Shown here: positions 17,614 through 25,271 of the stretch, one piece after another
Layout: every line of letters begins with the position of its first letter
How positions within the stretch are numbered: the stretch's first letter is position 1
Assembly (NCBI GenBank): GCA_017539385.1
Contig: JAFYHC010000071.1
Span: 1 to 34,153 of the forward strand
Source of the DNA: Solobacterium sp.
GTDB taxonomy: Bacteria; Bacillota_I; Bacilli_A; Erysipelotrichales; Erysipelotrichaceae
DNA length: 34,153 nucleotides
Direction of reading: 5' to 3'
Notes under the pieces: model-generated
What the model was told of the DNA's origin: nothing
Databases searched by the model: none
The model's input: the letters and a program-made list of their open reading frames with translations, nothing else
Translations under genes and position numbers: made by a program

Positions 17614-19296
17614 TCAGGAGAGGATCGGCTTGATTGCAGCAGCGAGTGCTTCTTTTTCTGCTTCTGCTTCGGCCAGGTCTTTGCCCAGTGTTGTGAAGTA
17701 TGTCTTGATCTTCGGCTCTGTTCCGGACGGACGTACAACAACGGTAGCACCGTCTTCCAGACCATAGATCAGAACGTTGGACTTCGGCAGTCCCGTCTCT
17801 TCCGGCTTTGTGTAGTCGGTTACAGACGTAACAGCCTTGCCTGCGAATTCTTTCGGAGGATTAGCACGCAGACCGCTCATGATGCCGGCCATCTTGTCCA
17901 TACCGGACAGACCCGGGAATTCATAGCTGTCGACCTTGTTCAGATAACGGCCGTACTGTGCATAGATTTCTTCCAGACGCTGTTTGATGGAAGAACCGAT
18001 GGAACGGTAGTACGCAGCCATTTCGCAGATCAGCATCGATCCGATGATGGCATCTTTATCACGTACATACGGTCCAGCCAGATAGCCATAGCTCTCTTCG
18101 AAGCCGAAGATGAAGCGGTCTACTTCACCATCTGCTTCCAGACGTGCGATCTGGTCACCGATCCACTTGAAGCCGGTCAGTGTATGACGCAGTTCTACGC
18201 CATAGTGCTTCGCAACTGCATCAGCCAGCGGTGTGGATACGATCGACTTGACAGCGACCGGACGCTCCGGCATTGTGCCCTTTTCGATCCGTCCTGCGCA
18301 GATGTAATCCAGCAGAAGAACACCCATTTCATTACCGGAAACCAGTTCGTAGGAACCATCCGGACACTTCATGGCAATACCGACACGGTCCGCATCCGGG
18401 TCTGTCGCAAGCATCAGATCAGCACCGACTTCTTTTGCAAGAGCCAGTCCCTTTTCCAGTGCTTCGAAGATTTCCGGGTTCGGATACGGACATGTAGTGA
18501 AGTATCCATTCGGATATTCCTGTTCCGGAACGATCGTGATATCCGTGATGCCCATGTCTTTTAAGACACGTGTAACCGGTACAAGACCCGTACCGTTCAA
18601 TGGCGAATAAACAAGCTTCAGACCGGCTGTCTTGCAAAGACCCGGACGTACCTGTCTTGCTTCAATTGCTTCATACAGTGCTTCTTTGCAGTCATCGCCG
18701 ACAAACTGGATCAGTCCCTTTTCCACGCCTTCTGCGAAGGACATGAACTTGGCACCGGTCAGAACGTCTGTCTTCTGGATCGCATCGTAAACGACTGCTG
18801 CAGCGTCATCGGTCATCTGGCAGCCATCCGGTCCATATGCCTTGAAGCCGTTGTATTTTGCCGGGTTGTGGGATGCTGTAAGCATGATGCCGGCGTTGCA
18901 CTTGTAATACCGTGTTGCAAAGCTCAGTGCCGGTACCGGCATGAGTTCGTCATAGATCCGTACTTTGATGCCGTTGGCAGCCAGAACAGAAGCCGCATCA
19001 CGTGCGAAGTTCCATCCCTTCAGACGGCTGTCATAGCTGATTGCAACAGTCTGTGTACCGCCCTGTGTCAGTACCCATTCTGCCACACCCTGTGTTGCCT
19101 GACGGACGACCCAGATATTCATCCGGTTTGTACCGGCACCCAGTGTGCCTCTTAAACCTGCTGTACCAAACTGCAGAGCAACTGCGAAGCGCTCTTTGAT
19201 TGCATCGTCATCGCCTTCGATCTTTGTCAGTTCTGTATTCAGATCGATATCCAGCAGATCCGTCGCCATCCATCTTTTATATTCATCCAGATACAT
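17614..19296 (-). CDS. pgcA: Phosphoglucomutase (alpha-D-phosphohexomutase)
   Basis: Interconverts glucose-1-phosphate and glucose-6-phosphate (possibly also mannose phosphates), linking glycogen metabolism to glycolysis and sugar-nucleotide synthesis. The 560 residues show the four family landmarks in order: phosphoserine loop TASHNPAKYNG (Ser142), metal-binding DPDADRVG (Asp299, 301, 303), sugar-binding GFEESYGY (near 398-405) and the C-terminal phosphate-binding RPSGTEPKIK. Length and sequence fit the Bacillus PgcA/YhxB type. An AAGGA site lies about 12 bases upstream, a long spacing. It follows ptsH by 80 bases with a hairpin terminator between. Confidence 0.95.
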   Translation of the reverse strand: MYLDEYKRWMATDLLDIDLNTELTKIEGDDDAIKERFAVALQFGTAGLRGTLGAGTNRMNIWVVRQATQGVAEWVLTQGGTQTVAISYDSRLKGWNFARDAASVLAANGIKVRIYDELMPVPALSFATRYYKCNAGIMLTASHNPAKYNGFKAYGPDGCQMTDDAAAVVYDAIQKTDVLTGAKFMSFAEGVEKGLIQFVGDDCKEALYEAIEARQVRPGLCKTAGLKLVYSPLNGTGLVPVTRVLKDMGITDITIVPEQEYPNGYFTTCPYPNPEIFEALEKGLALAKEVGADLMLATDPDADRVGIAMKCPDGSYELVSGNEMGVLLLDYICAGRIEKGTMPERPVAVKSIVSTPLADAVAKHYGVELRHTLTGFKWIGDQIARLEADGEVDRFIFGFEESYGYLAGPYVRDKDAIIGSMLICEMAAYYRSIGSSIKQRLEEIYAQYGRYLNKVDSYEFPGLSGMDKMAGIMSGLRANPPKEFAGKAVTSVTDYTKPEETGLPKSNVLIYGLEDGATVVVRPSGTEPKIKTYFTTLGKDLAEAEAEKEALAAAIKPILS

Positions 19297-19321
19297 AATT
19301 ATTCTTTATCCTTTCTCATTG

Positions 19322-19353
19322 AAAAAAAGGAGCGATGCAGAACGCATCACACC
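19322..19353 (-). terminator. Terminator between ptsH and pgcA
   Basis: On the minus strand an imperfect stem GGTGTGATGC/GCATCGCTCC with loop GTTCT (19329-19353; one mismatch, one G-U pair) is followed by seven Ts (19322-19328). It may allow read-through into pgcA, as no separate promoter is seen there. Confidence 0.75.
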
Positions 19354-19376
19354 TCTTTCGATTTCCGTCAATTTAC

Positions 19377-19643
19377 TCAGGCAATAACCTTCTGCTCACG
19401 AAGTACTTCTTCAATTGTCTTGATAGCTTCTTCTTCGTCTTCGCCTTCGCAGCTGACTGTGATTTCAGACTGTGTCGGGATACCGAGAGACATAACGCCC
19501 ATGATGGACTTCATGTTAACGGAACGGCCCTTGTAAGAAACCTTGACTTCACTTTTGAACTTGCTGGCAGCGTTTACTGCAACAGTAGCCGGACGTGCAT
19601 GTAATCCTACCGGATCAACAACAGTTACAGATACTTCTTTCAT
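19377..19643 (-). CDS. ptsH: Phosphocarrier protein HPr
   Basis: HPr carries phosphate from enzyme I to the sugar-specific PTS enzymes IIA in the cytoplasm. In Bacillota its Ser46-phosphorylated form is the co-repressor of CcpA. The 88 residues contain GLHARPA with the active His15 and VNMKSIMGV with Ser46, so both the transport and the regulatory (HPr kinase) sites are intact. AGGAGG lies 7 bases before the ATG. No ptsI follows; the next gene is phosphoglucomutase. A consensus-like promoter with an overlapping cre-like site lies just upstream. Confidence 0.97.
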   Translation of the reverse strand: MKEVSVTVVDPVGLHARPATVAVNAASKFKSEVKVSYKGRSVNMKSIMGVMSLGIPTQSEITVSCEGEDEEEAIKTIEEVLREQKVIA

Positions 19644-19671
19644 TATAAATCCTCCTATTTGGTCTACCGCT

Positions 19672-19700
19672 ATTTTACCCTAAGTGCTTTCATTCTACAA
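19672..19700 (-). promoter_or_regulatory. Promoter of ptsH
   Basis: On the minus strand TTGTAG (19695-19700), 17 bases, TAAAAT (19672-19677). Spacing is ideal and both boxes are near consensus. Leader to the ptsH start is about 25 bases. Confidence 0.7.
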
Positions 19701-19710
19701 GCGCTTACAT
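19696..19710 (-). promoter_or_regulatory. Candidate cre (CcpA-binding) site over the ptsH -35 box
   Basis: The minus-strand sequence ATGTAAGCGCTTGTA matches the cre consensus WTGNAANCGNWNNCW except for one position (T for the C near the 3' end) and contains the palindromic core TAAGCGCTT. It overlaps the -35 hexamer, so CcpA binding would be expected to repress ptsH. Confidence 0.55.
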
Positions 19711-19908
19711 TTTTTATTTTTCGATTTCATTCATCCGGTGTATGCATGCATTTTTCAGCCCGGAATCACTCTTCACATACGCAGAAAGGAATAACACAGA
19801 AACACTTTTAGAGACTCCGCCTGCATACACAGCGGCATTAACATTATTTCCTCGATTCCCGAAGAGACCCGCTGAACAAATGCAGCACACAATCAAACTG
19901 AATGTATC
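19711..19908. other. Gene-free spacer between malQ and ptsH
   Basis: The full interval from 19644 to 19978 holds no supportable gene. Its ends carry the ptsH promoter/cre and the malQ hairpin; the ~200 bases between them show only short open frames without ribosome binding sites and no protein-like composition. I see no recognised RNA. It could be the worn remainder of an insertion. Confidence 0.5.
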
Positions 19909-19953
19909 AAAAAAACGCCTTACCCACCACTGAAGTAGTGGGCTTGCGGCGTT
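19909..19953 (-). terminator. Large hairpin after malQ, terminator-like and resembling an IS200/IS605 end
   Basis: On the minus strand an outer stem AACGCC/GGCGTT (19914-19919 with 19948-19953) encloses an inner hairpin CCCACTAC-TTCA-GTGGTGGG (19923-19942), followed by seven Ts (19909-19915). The inner stem has a T/G position that pairs as U-G only in RNA from the minus strand, so the structure fits a transcript reading out of malQ. The CCCAC...TTCAGT...GTGGG hairpin resembles those at ends of IS200/IS605-type elements. Confidence 0.75.
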
Positions 19954-19978
19954 AAAAACTTCTGTCATTTCGCTATAT

Positions 19979-21481
19979 TCAGACTTTTGCGTTCCAGTTA
20001 TTGCGGCAATACAGCAACATCATTTCTCTGAGTTCTTCTGCCAGTTCGTCCGTGAGTGCATCTTTTTTCATGCGCCATGTCCAGTTGGGTGTCTTCCCCG
20101 CTGGATCGTTGGTGCGGCATGTATCATCCAGACCAAGAAGATCCTGTGTCTGCACGATGGCCACATCGCTCACACTGGCATACATGGCACGCAGGAGGCC
20201 TTTGGCAAGGTCATCCTTTGCACTGAGGCCAAGATATGTGCGGGCACGGTTTGCCCGGGCTTTGTTGTCCTTGTTTTTCAGCCATCCTGTTAATGTGCTG
20301 TTGTCGTGGGTGCCGAAGTATACAACGCTGTTCTGGATGTACTGGAACGGCATATACCAGGAACCCGGATCATTGGGATCGAATGCATACTGCAGGATGC
20401 GCATGCCGGGATAGCCGCTGTCTTTGACCATCTGCTTGAAGGCATCTGTCAGGATGCCCAGATCTTCCAGGATCATTTCTTTCTTGCCCAGTGCATTTTC
20501 CAGCGTACGGAACAGTTCCAGTCCCGGTCCCTTTTCAAAGTGGCCGCCGCGTGCATCCGGTGCATCCGCCGGTACGGCATAGTAGGATTCAAAGCCCTTG
20601 AAATGATCGATGCGCAGAACATCGACATAGCGCAGCTGGTATGCGGCACGTGCGATCCACCAGCGGTAGCCTTCATTCCGCATCAGATTCCAGTTGAACA
20701 ATGGATTGCCCCACTTCTGTCCCTCGGGATTCCCGCCGTCTGCAGGCATGCCGGCTACCCACTGTACCTTGTTGTCATGATCCATGAGGAACTGTTCGGG
20801 ATTTGCCCATACGTCAATGCTGTCGGCAGCCATGTAGAACGGCAGATCTCCGATCAGCTTGATGCCTTTCGCATTGACATATTCCTTTAACTGCTTCATC
20901 TGTCTGAAAAAGAAATACTGGATGCGTTCATAGAACAGGACGTCATCACGCAGTCTTTCTGCTTCTTCGCGTACCTTTGGACTGTTGTGGTCACGCAGTT
21001 CCTGCGGCCATTTCTGCCATGCTTCGCCTTTGCGGTCATTCTTGATGGCCATGAAGACCGCATAGTCTTTCAGCCAGTGATGTTCCTGTTCCAGGAAGCG
21101 GATATACTCTTCCGGATGCTTTTGCGGAAGGCGGTTGGCCGCAAGACGCAGTATTTTGTACCGGTTGTTATACAATGCCCCATAGTCTACAGCATCTTCT
21201 TTCTTGAACCACCTGACGCCATCGCATTCCTCTTTGGTTAATAAGCCGTCTTCGATCAGTTCTTCCAGATCGATCATATATGGATTGCCAGCATACGAGG
21301 ACAATGGCTGGTAGGGAGAATCCCCGAATCCGGTTGGCCCGGTCGGCAGGATCTGCCACCATGTCTGTCCCGCTGCTGCGAGGAAGTCCGCGAATTTGCG
21401 TGCTTCTTTTCCAAGGGTTCCGACGCCGTATTCCGAAGGAAGCGACGTAATCGGCATTAATATACCGGCACTGCGTATCAT
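19979..21481 (-). CDS. malQ: 4-alpha-glucanotransferase (amylomaltase)
   Basis: GH77 enzyme that transfers maltodextrin segments between chains and releases glucose, recycling short oligosaccharides left by phosphorylase and debranching enzyme, in the cytoplasm. The 500 residues are the usual length. Seen: ILPTGPTGFGDSPYQ (near 44-58), VLRIDHFKGFE with nucleophile Asp292, ILEDLG with acid/base Glu339, and GTHDNSTLTGW with Asp393. AAGGAG lies about 10 bases upstream of the ATG. It follows rlmH by 15 bases and is the last gene of the yybS-to-malQ run, so it looks appended to a housekeeping operon apart from the glg genes. Confidence 0.96.
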   Translation of the reverse strand: MIRSAGILMPITSLPSEYGVGTLGKEARKFADFLAAAGQTWWQILPTGPTGFGDSPYQPLSSYAGNPYMIDLEELIEDGLLTKEECDGVRWFKKEDAVDYGALYNNRYKILRLAANRLPQKHPEEYIRFLEQEHHWLKDYAVFMAIKNDRKGEAWQKWPQELRDHNSPKVREEAERLRDDVLFYERIQYFFFRQMKQLKEYVNAKGIKLIGDLPFYMAADSIDVWANPEQFLMDHDNKVQWVAGMPADGGNPEGQKWGNPLFNWNLMRNEGYRWWIARAAYQLRYVDVLRIDHFKGFESYYAVPADAPDARGGHFEKGPGLELFRTLENALGKKEMILEDLGILTDAFKQMVKDSGYPGMRILQYAFDPNDPGSWYMPFQYIQNSVVYFGTHDNSTLTGWLKNKDNKARANRARTYLGLSAKDDLAKGLLRAMYASVSDVAIVQTQDLLGLDDTCRTNDPAGKTPNWTWRMKKDALTDELAEELREMMLLYCRNNWNAKV

Positions 21482-21496
21482 AAGCGTAATTCTCCT

Positions 21497-21973
21497 TTAT
21501 TTATGATAGGGTTCATTCCGCAGAATGCGGAATGCCCGATAGATCTGTTCCAATACAAGGATGCGGCACAATTGGTGCGGAAAGGTATTGAGCGACAGCT
21601 GCCATCGCTGATCCGCTCTCTGTATGAGTTCTTTACTGACGCCAAGTGAACCGCCGATCACGAATGTGATCTTGCTGCGGGAGCGATTATAGAGACTCTG
21701 GATCGTATCTGCCAGTTGTTCGGAAGACATCTGCTTCCCGGCAAGGTCCAGCAATATGACATATTCATCGTCTTTGATCTGCTTCAGGATGCTGCGTCCT
21801 TCTTTCATCTTGACGATCTCATTTTCGGCATCGGAATTTGTTTCCGGTGCTTTTTCATCCGGAACTTCGGTGACAGAGACTTTCTCATACGGGCCAAGGC
21901 GCTTGAGATACTCTTCGCAGCCTTCCCGCATCCATTTCTCTTTCACTTTCCCGCAGGCGATGAGGCGGATCAT
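21497..21973 (-). CDS. rlmH: 23S rRNA pseudouridine-1915 N3-methyltransferase
   Basis: SPOUT-family methyltransferase that modifies m3-pseudouridine 1915 in helix 69 of 23S rRNA. The 158 residues match the family (about 155-160). The C-terminal knot region is clear: FVIGGSLGVS, LSLNTFPHQL and RILVLEQIYRAFRI with a terminal PYHK. The start overlaps the stop of the HtrA-like gene by 4 bases (ATGA) and no strong Shine-Dalgarno is seen, so translation is probably coupled. The walJ-htrC-rlmH neighbourhood matches Bacillus yycJ-htrC-yydA. Confidence 0.96.
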   Translation of the reverse strand: MIRLIACGKVKEKWMREGCEEYLKRLGPYEKVSVTEVPDEKAPETNSDAENEIVKMKEGRSILKQIKDDEYVILLDLAGKQMSSEQLADTIQSLYNRSRSKITFVIGGSLGVSKELIQRADQRWQLSLNTFPHQLCRILVLEQIYRAFRILRNEPYHK

Positions 21974-23019
21974 TGCAGCACCGCGGTGACGCTCTGGCTG
22001 CTGCCGTCACGGATCATGCCGAAGACAACAGTATCGCCTGCCTTATGTCCATACAGCTTGGTACGCAGATCGAAGGCATCGCGGATCGTTTCGCCGTCCA
22101 TCGTATCCAGCACATCCCCTTCTTTCAGGATGCCATCTGCGGCAGAACCTGCCAGAACATTGGTGATCAGTACGCCTGTCGTCATATCCAGACGGATATT
22201 GCGGGCGCTTTTCTGGTAGGCACGCAGGGTATTGATGCTGCGGACGGTCGTTCCAAGTGCACCGCGCTGTACATCTTTTCCTTCTTTCAGCTGGGCAAAG
22301 ATCAGACGCAGTTCATTGACGCTGATCGCATAGCCCATGCTGGCAGAGCCGCCCATTGGCGTCGCGACGATCATCCCGAGTAATTCCCCGGAAATATTCA
22401 ATAACGGTCCGCCGATGTCATTGGATGTCACGATGATATCGCTCTCGATCACATCGCATGTCCAGGTGGACTGGGTGTTGAGCTGACGTTCACCGGGTGT
22501 GCCGGCGATGCCGAATGTGACCATGGCGCTTTCGGTATCGGTGCGCCGTCCGCCCATGGCGATGACATATTCACCCTGCGAGATCAGGCCGCTGTCGCCC
22601 AGTTTGATCGATAATGTATCAAACGGCGGTTCCAGCCGCAGTAATCCGACTTTTGCAACTTTATCGCGGCCGACTACCTGGGCGGACAGTTCAATGCCGC
22701 TGTCAAAACGCACTGCCACGGTATCTGCACCTTCCAGGATATCTGTTCCGGTCAGGATGTAGATTGAATTTTCCTCGTTGCCGTAGATGATGCCGGAAGA
22801 GCGCCGCTCGCTTTCTTCATTGCGCACCACGATCGTTACAACGCTGCCCTGGGTGCTGCTGACAACTTCGGTGACGTCGGTCGTATAGCCGTTGACCGTA
22901 TTTTCATTGATAGCCGGTCCGCTCCCGCCGCCGTTATTCTGCATGTGGATCAGATTAACGGTTAATATGAGATTCCAGACCAACAGGACGGCAAACAGTG
23001 CCGGGATCCATTTCTTCAT
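21970..23019 (-). CDS. HtrA/DegP-like membrane protein with PDZ domain; catalytic triad lost
   Basis: The 349-residue protein has one N-terminal membrane helix (residues 5-24), a Gly-rich linker, a trypsin-like HtrA domain (about 50-240) and a PDZ domain (about 250-349, LITNVLAGSAADGILKEGDVL). Position and architecture match HtrC of Bacillus. All three catalytic positions are changed: the NNHVV motif reads GTDIL (Asp93 for His), the TDLAVL motif reads AKVGLL (Lys123 for Asp), and the GNSGGPL motif reads NDIGGPL (Ile202 for Ser). The fold motifs around them are kept, so it should fold but not cleave by the usual chemistry. I chose ATG 23019 (AGAGGA 7 bases upstream) over a TTG at 23046. It overlaps walJ by 65 bases and rlmH by 4. 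Confidence 0.9.
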   Translation of the reverse strand: MKKWIPALFAVLLVWNLILTVNLIHMQNNGGGSGPAINENTVNGYTTDVTEVVSSTQGSVVTIVVRNEESERRSSGIIYGNEENSIYILTGTDILEGADTVAVRFDSGIELSAQVVGRDKVAKVGLLRLEPPFDTLSIKLGDSGLISQGEYVIAMGGRRTDTESAMVTFGIAGTPGERQLNTQSTWTCDVIESDIIVTSNDIGGPLLNISGELLGMIVATPMGGSASMGYAISVNELRLIFAQLKEGKDVQRGALGTTVRSINTLRAYQKSARNIRLDMTTGVLITNVLAGSAADGILKEGDVLDTMDGETIRDAFDLRTKLYGHKAGDTVVFGMIRDGSSQSVTAVLQ

Positions 23020-23767
23020 TTCCAAATCCTCTCTGTATACGTTCAAACTGTCCCGCTGCCGAGAGCATCAGCGATGGATGCAGCGGTAACTTCTCCGCTA
23101 ACAGGCGCTCGCTGCTTACATACAGTGCCCTCTCACGGGTATTGGCTTCCTGGGAGATATGCGCCAGGATAATATGCCTGGTATTGGGGGATACGATCTT
23201 TGTCAGTATCTCGGCACAGTCCTCATTGCACAGATGTCCGTCATCGCCGCAGATGCGTGCTTTGAGATACTGGGGACGGCGTGTCCGCATCAGCATTCCT
23301 ACATCGTGATTGCTTTCCAGTATGATATAGTCCGCATTCTTCAATAATGGCAGATATCTGCTGTTGACATAGCCGGTATCGGTAATATAGACCAGTTTCT
23401 CCTGTCCGTTTTCCAATATATAGCCGGTCGTATTCAGCGCATCGTGGGACAGTGCCAATGGCGTAATGCGCAGAGAACCGATCGTAAACACACGCAATGG
23501 CTGTACGAGAAAGATATCCGTATCCGGCAGTTCCACCGGCGACCAGACGGAGCGGTCTTTGAATACGCGCAATTGGGCAATGTGATCGGAATGATCATGG
23601 GTAATGAGCAGGGCATCGATCTCTTCTTTCACGATGCCCAGTTCTGCCAACTGCCCCATCAGGTATTTTCTGGTACTGCCGCAGTCGATCATGAGCAGTG
23701 TCTGATCATCCCGTATCAGGCAGGCGTTGCCCTTGGATCCGCTGGCTAAGAGTGCATATTCTAACAT
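22955..23767 (-). CDS. walJ: Metallo-beta-lactamase fold hydrolase, YycJ/WalJ family
   Basis: The 270-residue protein has the metallo-beta-lactamase signature HDHSDH (His57, His59, Asp61, His62 as metal ligands) after the N-terminal LLASGSKGNACLI, plus downstream ITDTGYV, LESNHD and HLCNEDC stretches typical of YycJ. Family members are putative exonuclease-like phosphodiesterases reported to influence cell division and DNA-replication coordination in Gram-positives; the substrate is not settled. The start overlaps the end of the M23 peptidase gene by 7 bases. The C-terminal ~22 residues are encoded in a 65-base overlap with the HtrA-like gene. No walRK genes are in the window. Confidence 0.9.
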   Translation of the reverse strand: MLEYALLASGSKGNACLIRDDQTLLMIDCGSTRKYLMGQLAELGIVKEEIDALLITHDHSDHIAQLRVFKDRSVWSPVELPDTDIFLVQPLRVFTIGSLRITPLALSHDALNTTGYILENGQEKLVYITDTGYVNSRYLPLLKNADYIILESNHDVGMLMRTRRPQYLKARICGDDGHLCNEDCAEILTKIVSPNTRHIILAHISQEANTRERALYVSSERLLAEKLPLHPSLMLSAAGQFERIQRGFGNEEMDPGTVCRPVGLESHINR

Positions 23768-25257
23768 GGCAAAAACCCCTGACAGGCGTCATGCCGTGTT
23801 TCATCGTCTTCCATGATAAAGAAGTGTACATGGGGACCGGTCGCAAGACCTGTCATGCCGATATGGCCGATGATCTGTCCTTTATCCACGACTGTGCCGA
23901 CGGCCAGCTCACTTGGTTCACGCATATGTCCATAGTAGGTATGGAAGCCGTTGTTGTGATTGATCACCAGGTAGTTGCCGCTGATGTAGTTGTATTCGTT
24001 CTTTTCCACGACGCCGCGGTCTGCCGCATAGATATCGCCGTATGGTTCGTACATATTGACGATATCGGTGCCTCTGTGGCCATAGTAGCATCCCCATCCG
24101 CACGATACCGATGGATTGTCCACCGGCCAGCGGTAGGTGCCTGTGCCCACATCCGGCAGTTCCATCGTACCGACGGCAACGACTTCGCTCACCGGCTGTC
24201 TGACATCCACGCTGGATTCCAGATAACCATTCACCAGTACGCCATTGATCCATTTTTCCGAATACAGGGAATTCCGTGAACCGGCTTCTCCCTGCTGGCG
24301 CACCACTGTCTCATTGATCAGCAGTGTGCTGTCTTCGGTATAGATCGTTTCCGGATAGATTGCTTCTTCGCGCAGTGTTTCCTTGTATACCACGATGTTG
24401 ACGGGAGAGTTGAAGTACGTAACGCACAGTTCTTCCCCTTCTTCCAGTACCTGATCGGTGCTGCTGATCTTATCGCGGTTGATATTCATGACCTGCGTTG
24501 CAGAAAGACCATAGTTTTTGGAGCCGACACCGGCAACGGTGTCATATTTCTGCACGGTATAATATTCCTTCTGCGTATTCTCTCCGTATTTGAGATATTC
24601 CAGCACTTCCTCTTCGGTGCGCATAATGTCGGAAGGCGCCGCATAGTCGGTATACATGGTAATCGTTTCAGAGATGCTGATGCCGACTTCCCGGGTGCCG
24701 TAGGAGCTTAATAACGGCAGGGAATAGCCCTGCTGAATGGATGCCAGCACATCGGGATCAATAAAATACGTAATAAACGTATGCATGGCATTTTCATACA
24801 GCGCTTCGTCCAGCACATAGATCCTTGCGAAGATATCCGTGTCGTCCGCGAAGCATACCGCAGTAGCCTTTAAGGCAAACAGTTCATTCTCCGAGAGATA
24901 ATTCAGGATCTTATCATCGATATCTTCGTATTCCAGAAGACTCTTTTCCTCGATAATGCTGATATCTCTGCCGCAGATGCATGCGGAATTGGGATACTCC
25001 TGTTCATAGCGCTCATGGTAGACCGTTTCCAGGAAGCGGTCCAGTTTCTTGCGGGAATGCAGCACACCCACTTCTTTCCCGCCGCTGTACATCCGGTAGA
25101 CCGTCTGTTCCGTTTCTGCAATACCGGTGACTTTCTGTTCAAACAATCCCCCGGCATTTCCCTCATAGGGAACAGAAGAAGCACGGGACGGCATGAAAAA
25201 AACGATCAGGATCGAACACACAAAACATGCGAATACCAGAAACGTTTTTTTCAGCAT
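23761..25257 (-). CDS. Membrane-anchored LysM-G5-M23 murein endopeptidase
   Basis: The 498-residue protein has an N-terminal membrane segment (about 5-22; signal anchor or signal peptide). A poorly conserved region follows, then a LysM-like module (about 233-281, YTVQKYDTVAGV), a G5 domain (about 284-363) and a C-terminal M23 LytM peptidase domain (about 380-485). The zinc site is intact: GHRGTD (His394, Asp398), the YYGHM histidine (His444) and GPHVHF (His476, His478). It should cleave peptidoglycan cross-bridges outside the membrane, with LysM and G5 holding it to the wall. It lies 14 bases after dnaB and overlaps walJ by 7, where Bacillus has yycH/yycI before yycJ. An AGGAG site is about 11 bases before the ATG. 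Confidence 0.93.
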   Translation of the reverse strand: MLKKTFLVFACFVCSILIVFFMPSRASSVPYEGNAGGLFEQKVTGIAETEQTVYRMYSGGKEVGVLHSRKKLDRFLETVYHERYEQEYPNSACICGRDISIIEEKSLLEYEDIDDKILNYLSENELFALKATAVCFADDTDIFARIYVLDEALYENAMHTFITYFIDPDVLASIQQGYSLPLLSSYGTREVGISISETITMYTDYAAPSDIMRTEEEVLEYLKYGENTQKEYYTVQKYDTVAGVGSKNYGLSATQVMNINRDKISSTDQVLEEGEELCVTYFNSPVNIVVYKETLREEAIYPETIYTEDSTLLINETVVRQQGEAGSRNSLYSEKWINGVLVNGYLESSVDVRQPVSEVVAVGTMELPDVGTGTYRWPVDNPSVSCGWGCYYGHRGTDIVNMYEPYGDIYAADRGVVEKNEYNYISGNYLVINHNNGFHTYYGHMREPSELAVGTVVDKGQIIGHIGMTGLATGPHVHFFIMEDDETRHDACQGFLPC

Positions 25258-25271
25258 ACCTATTGACTCTC

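Noticed and set aside
19714..19968. 84-codon minus-strand open frame after malQ
   Set aside because: It reads through the terminator hairpin and the ptsH promoter region, lacks a ribosome binding site and has no recognisable domain.
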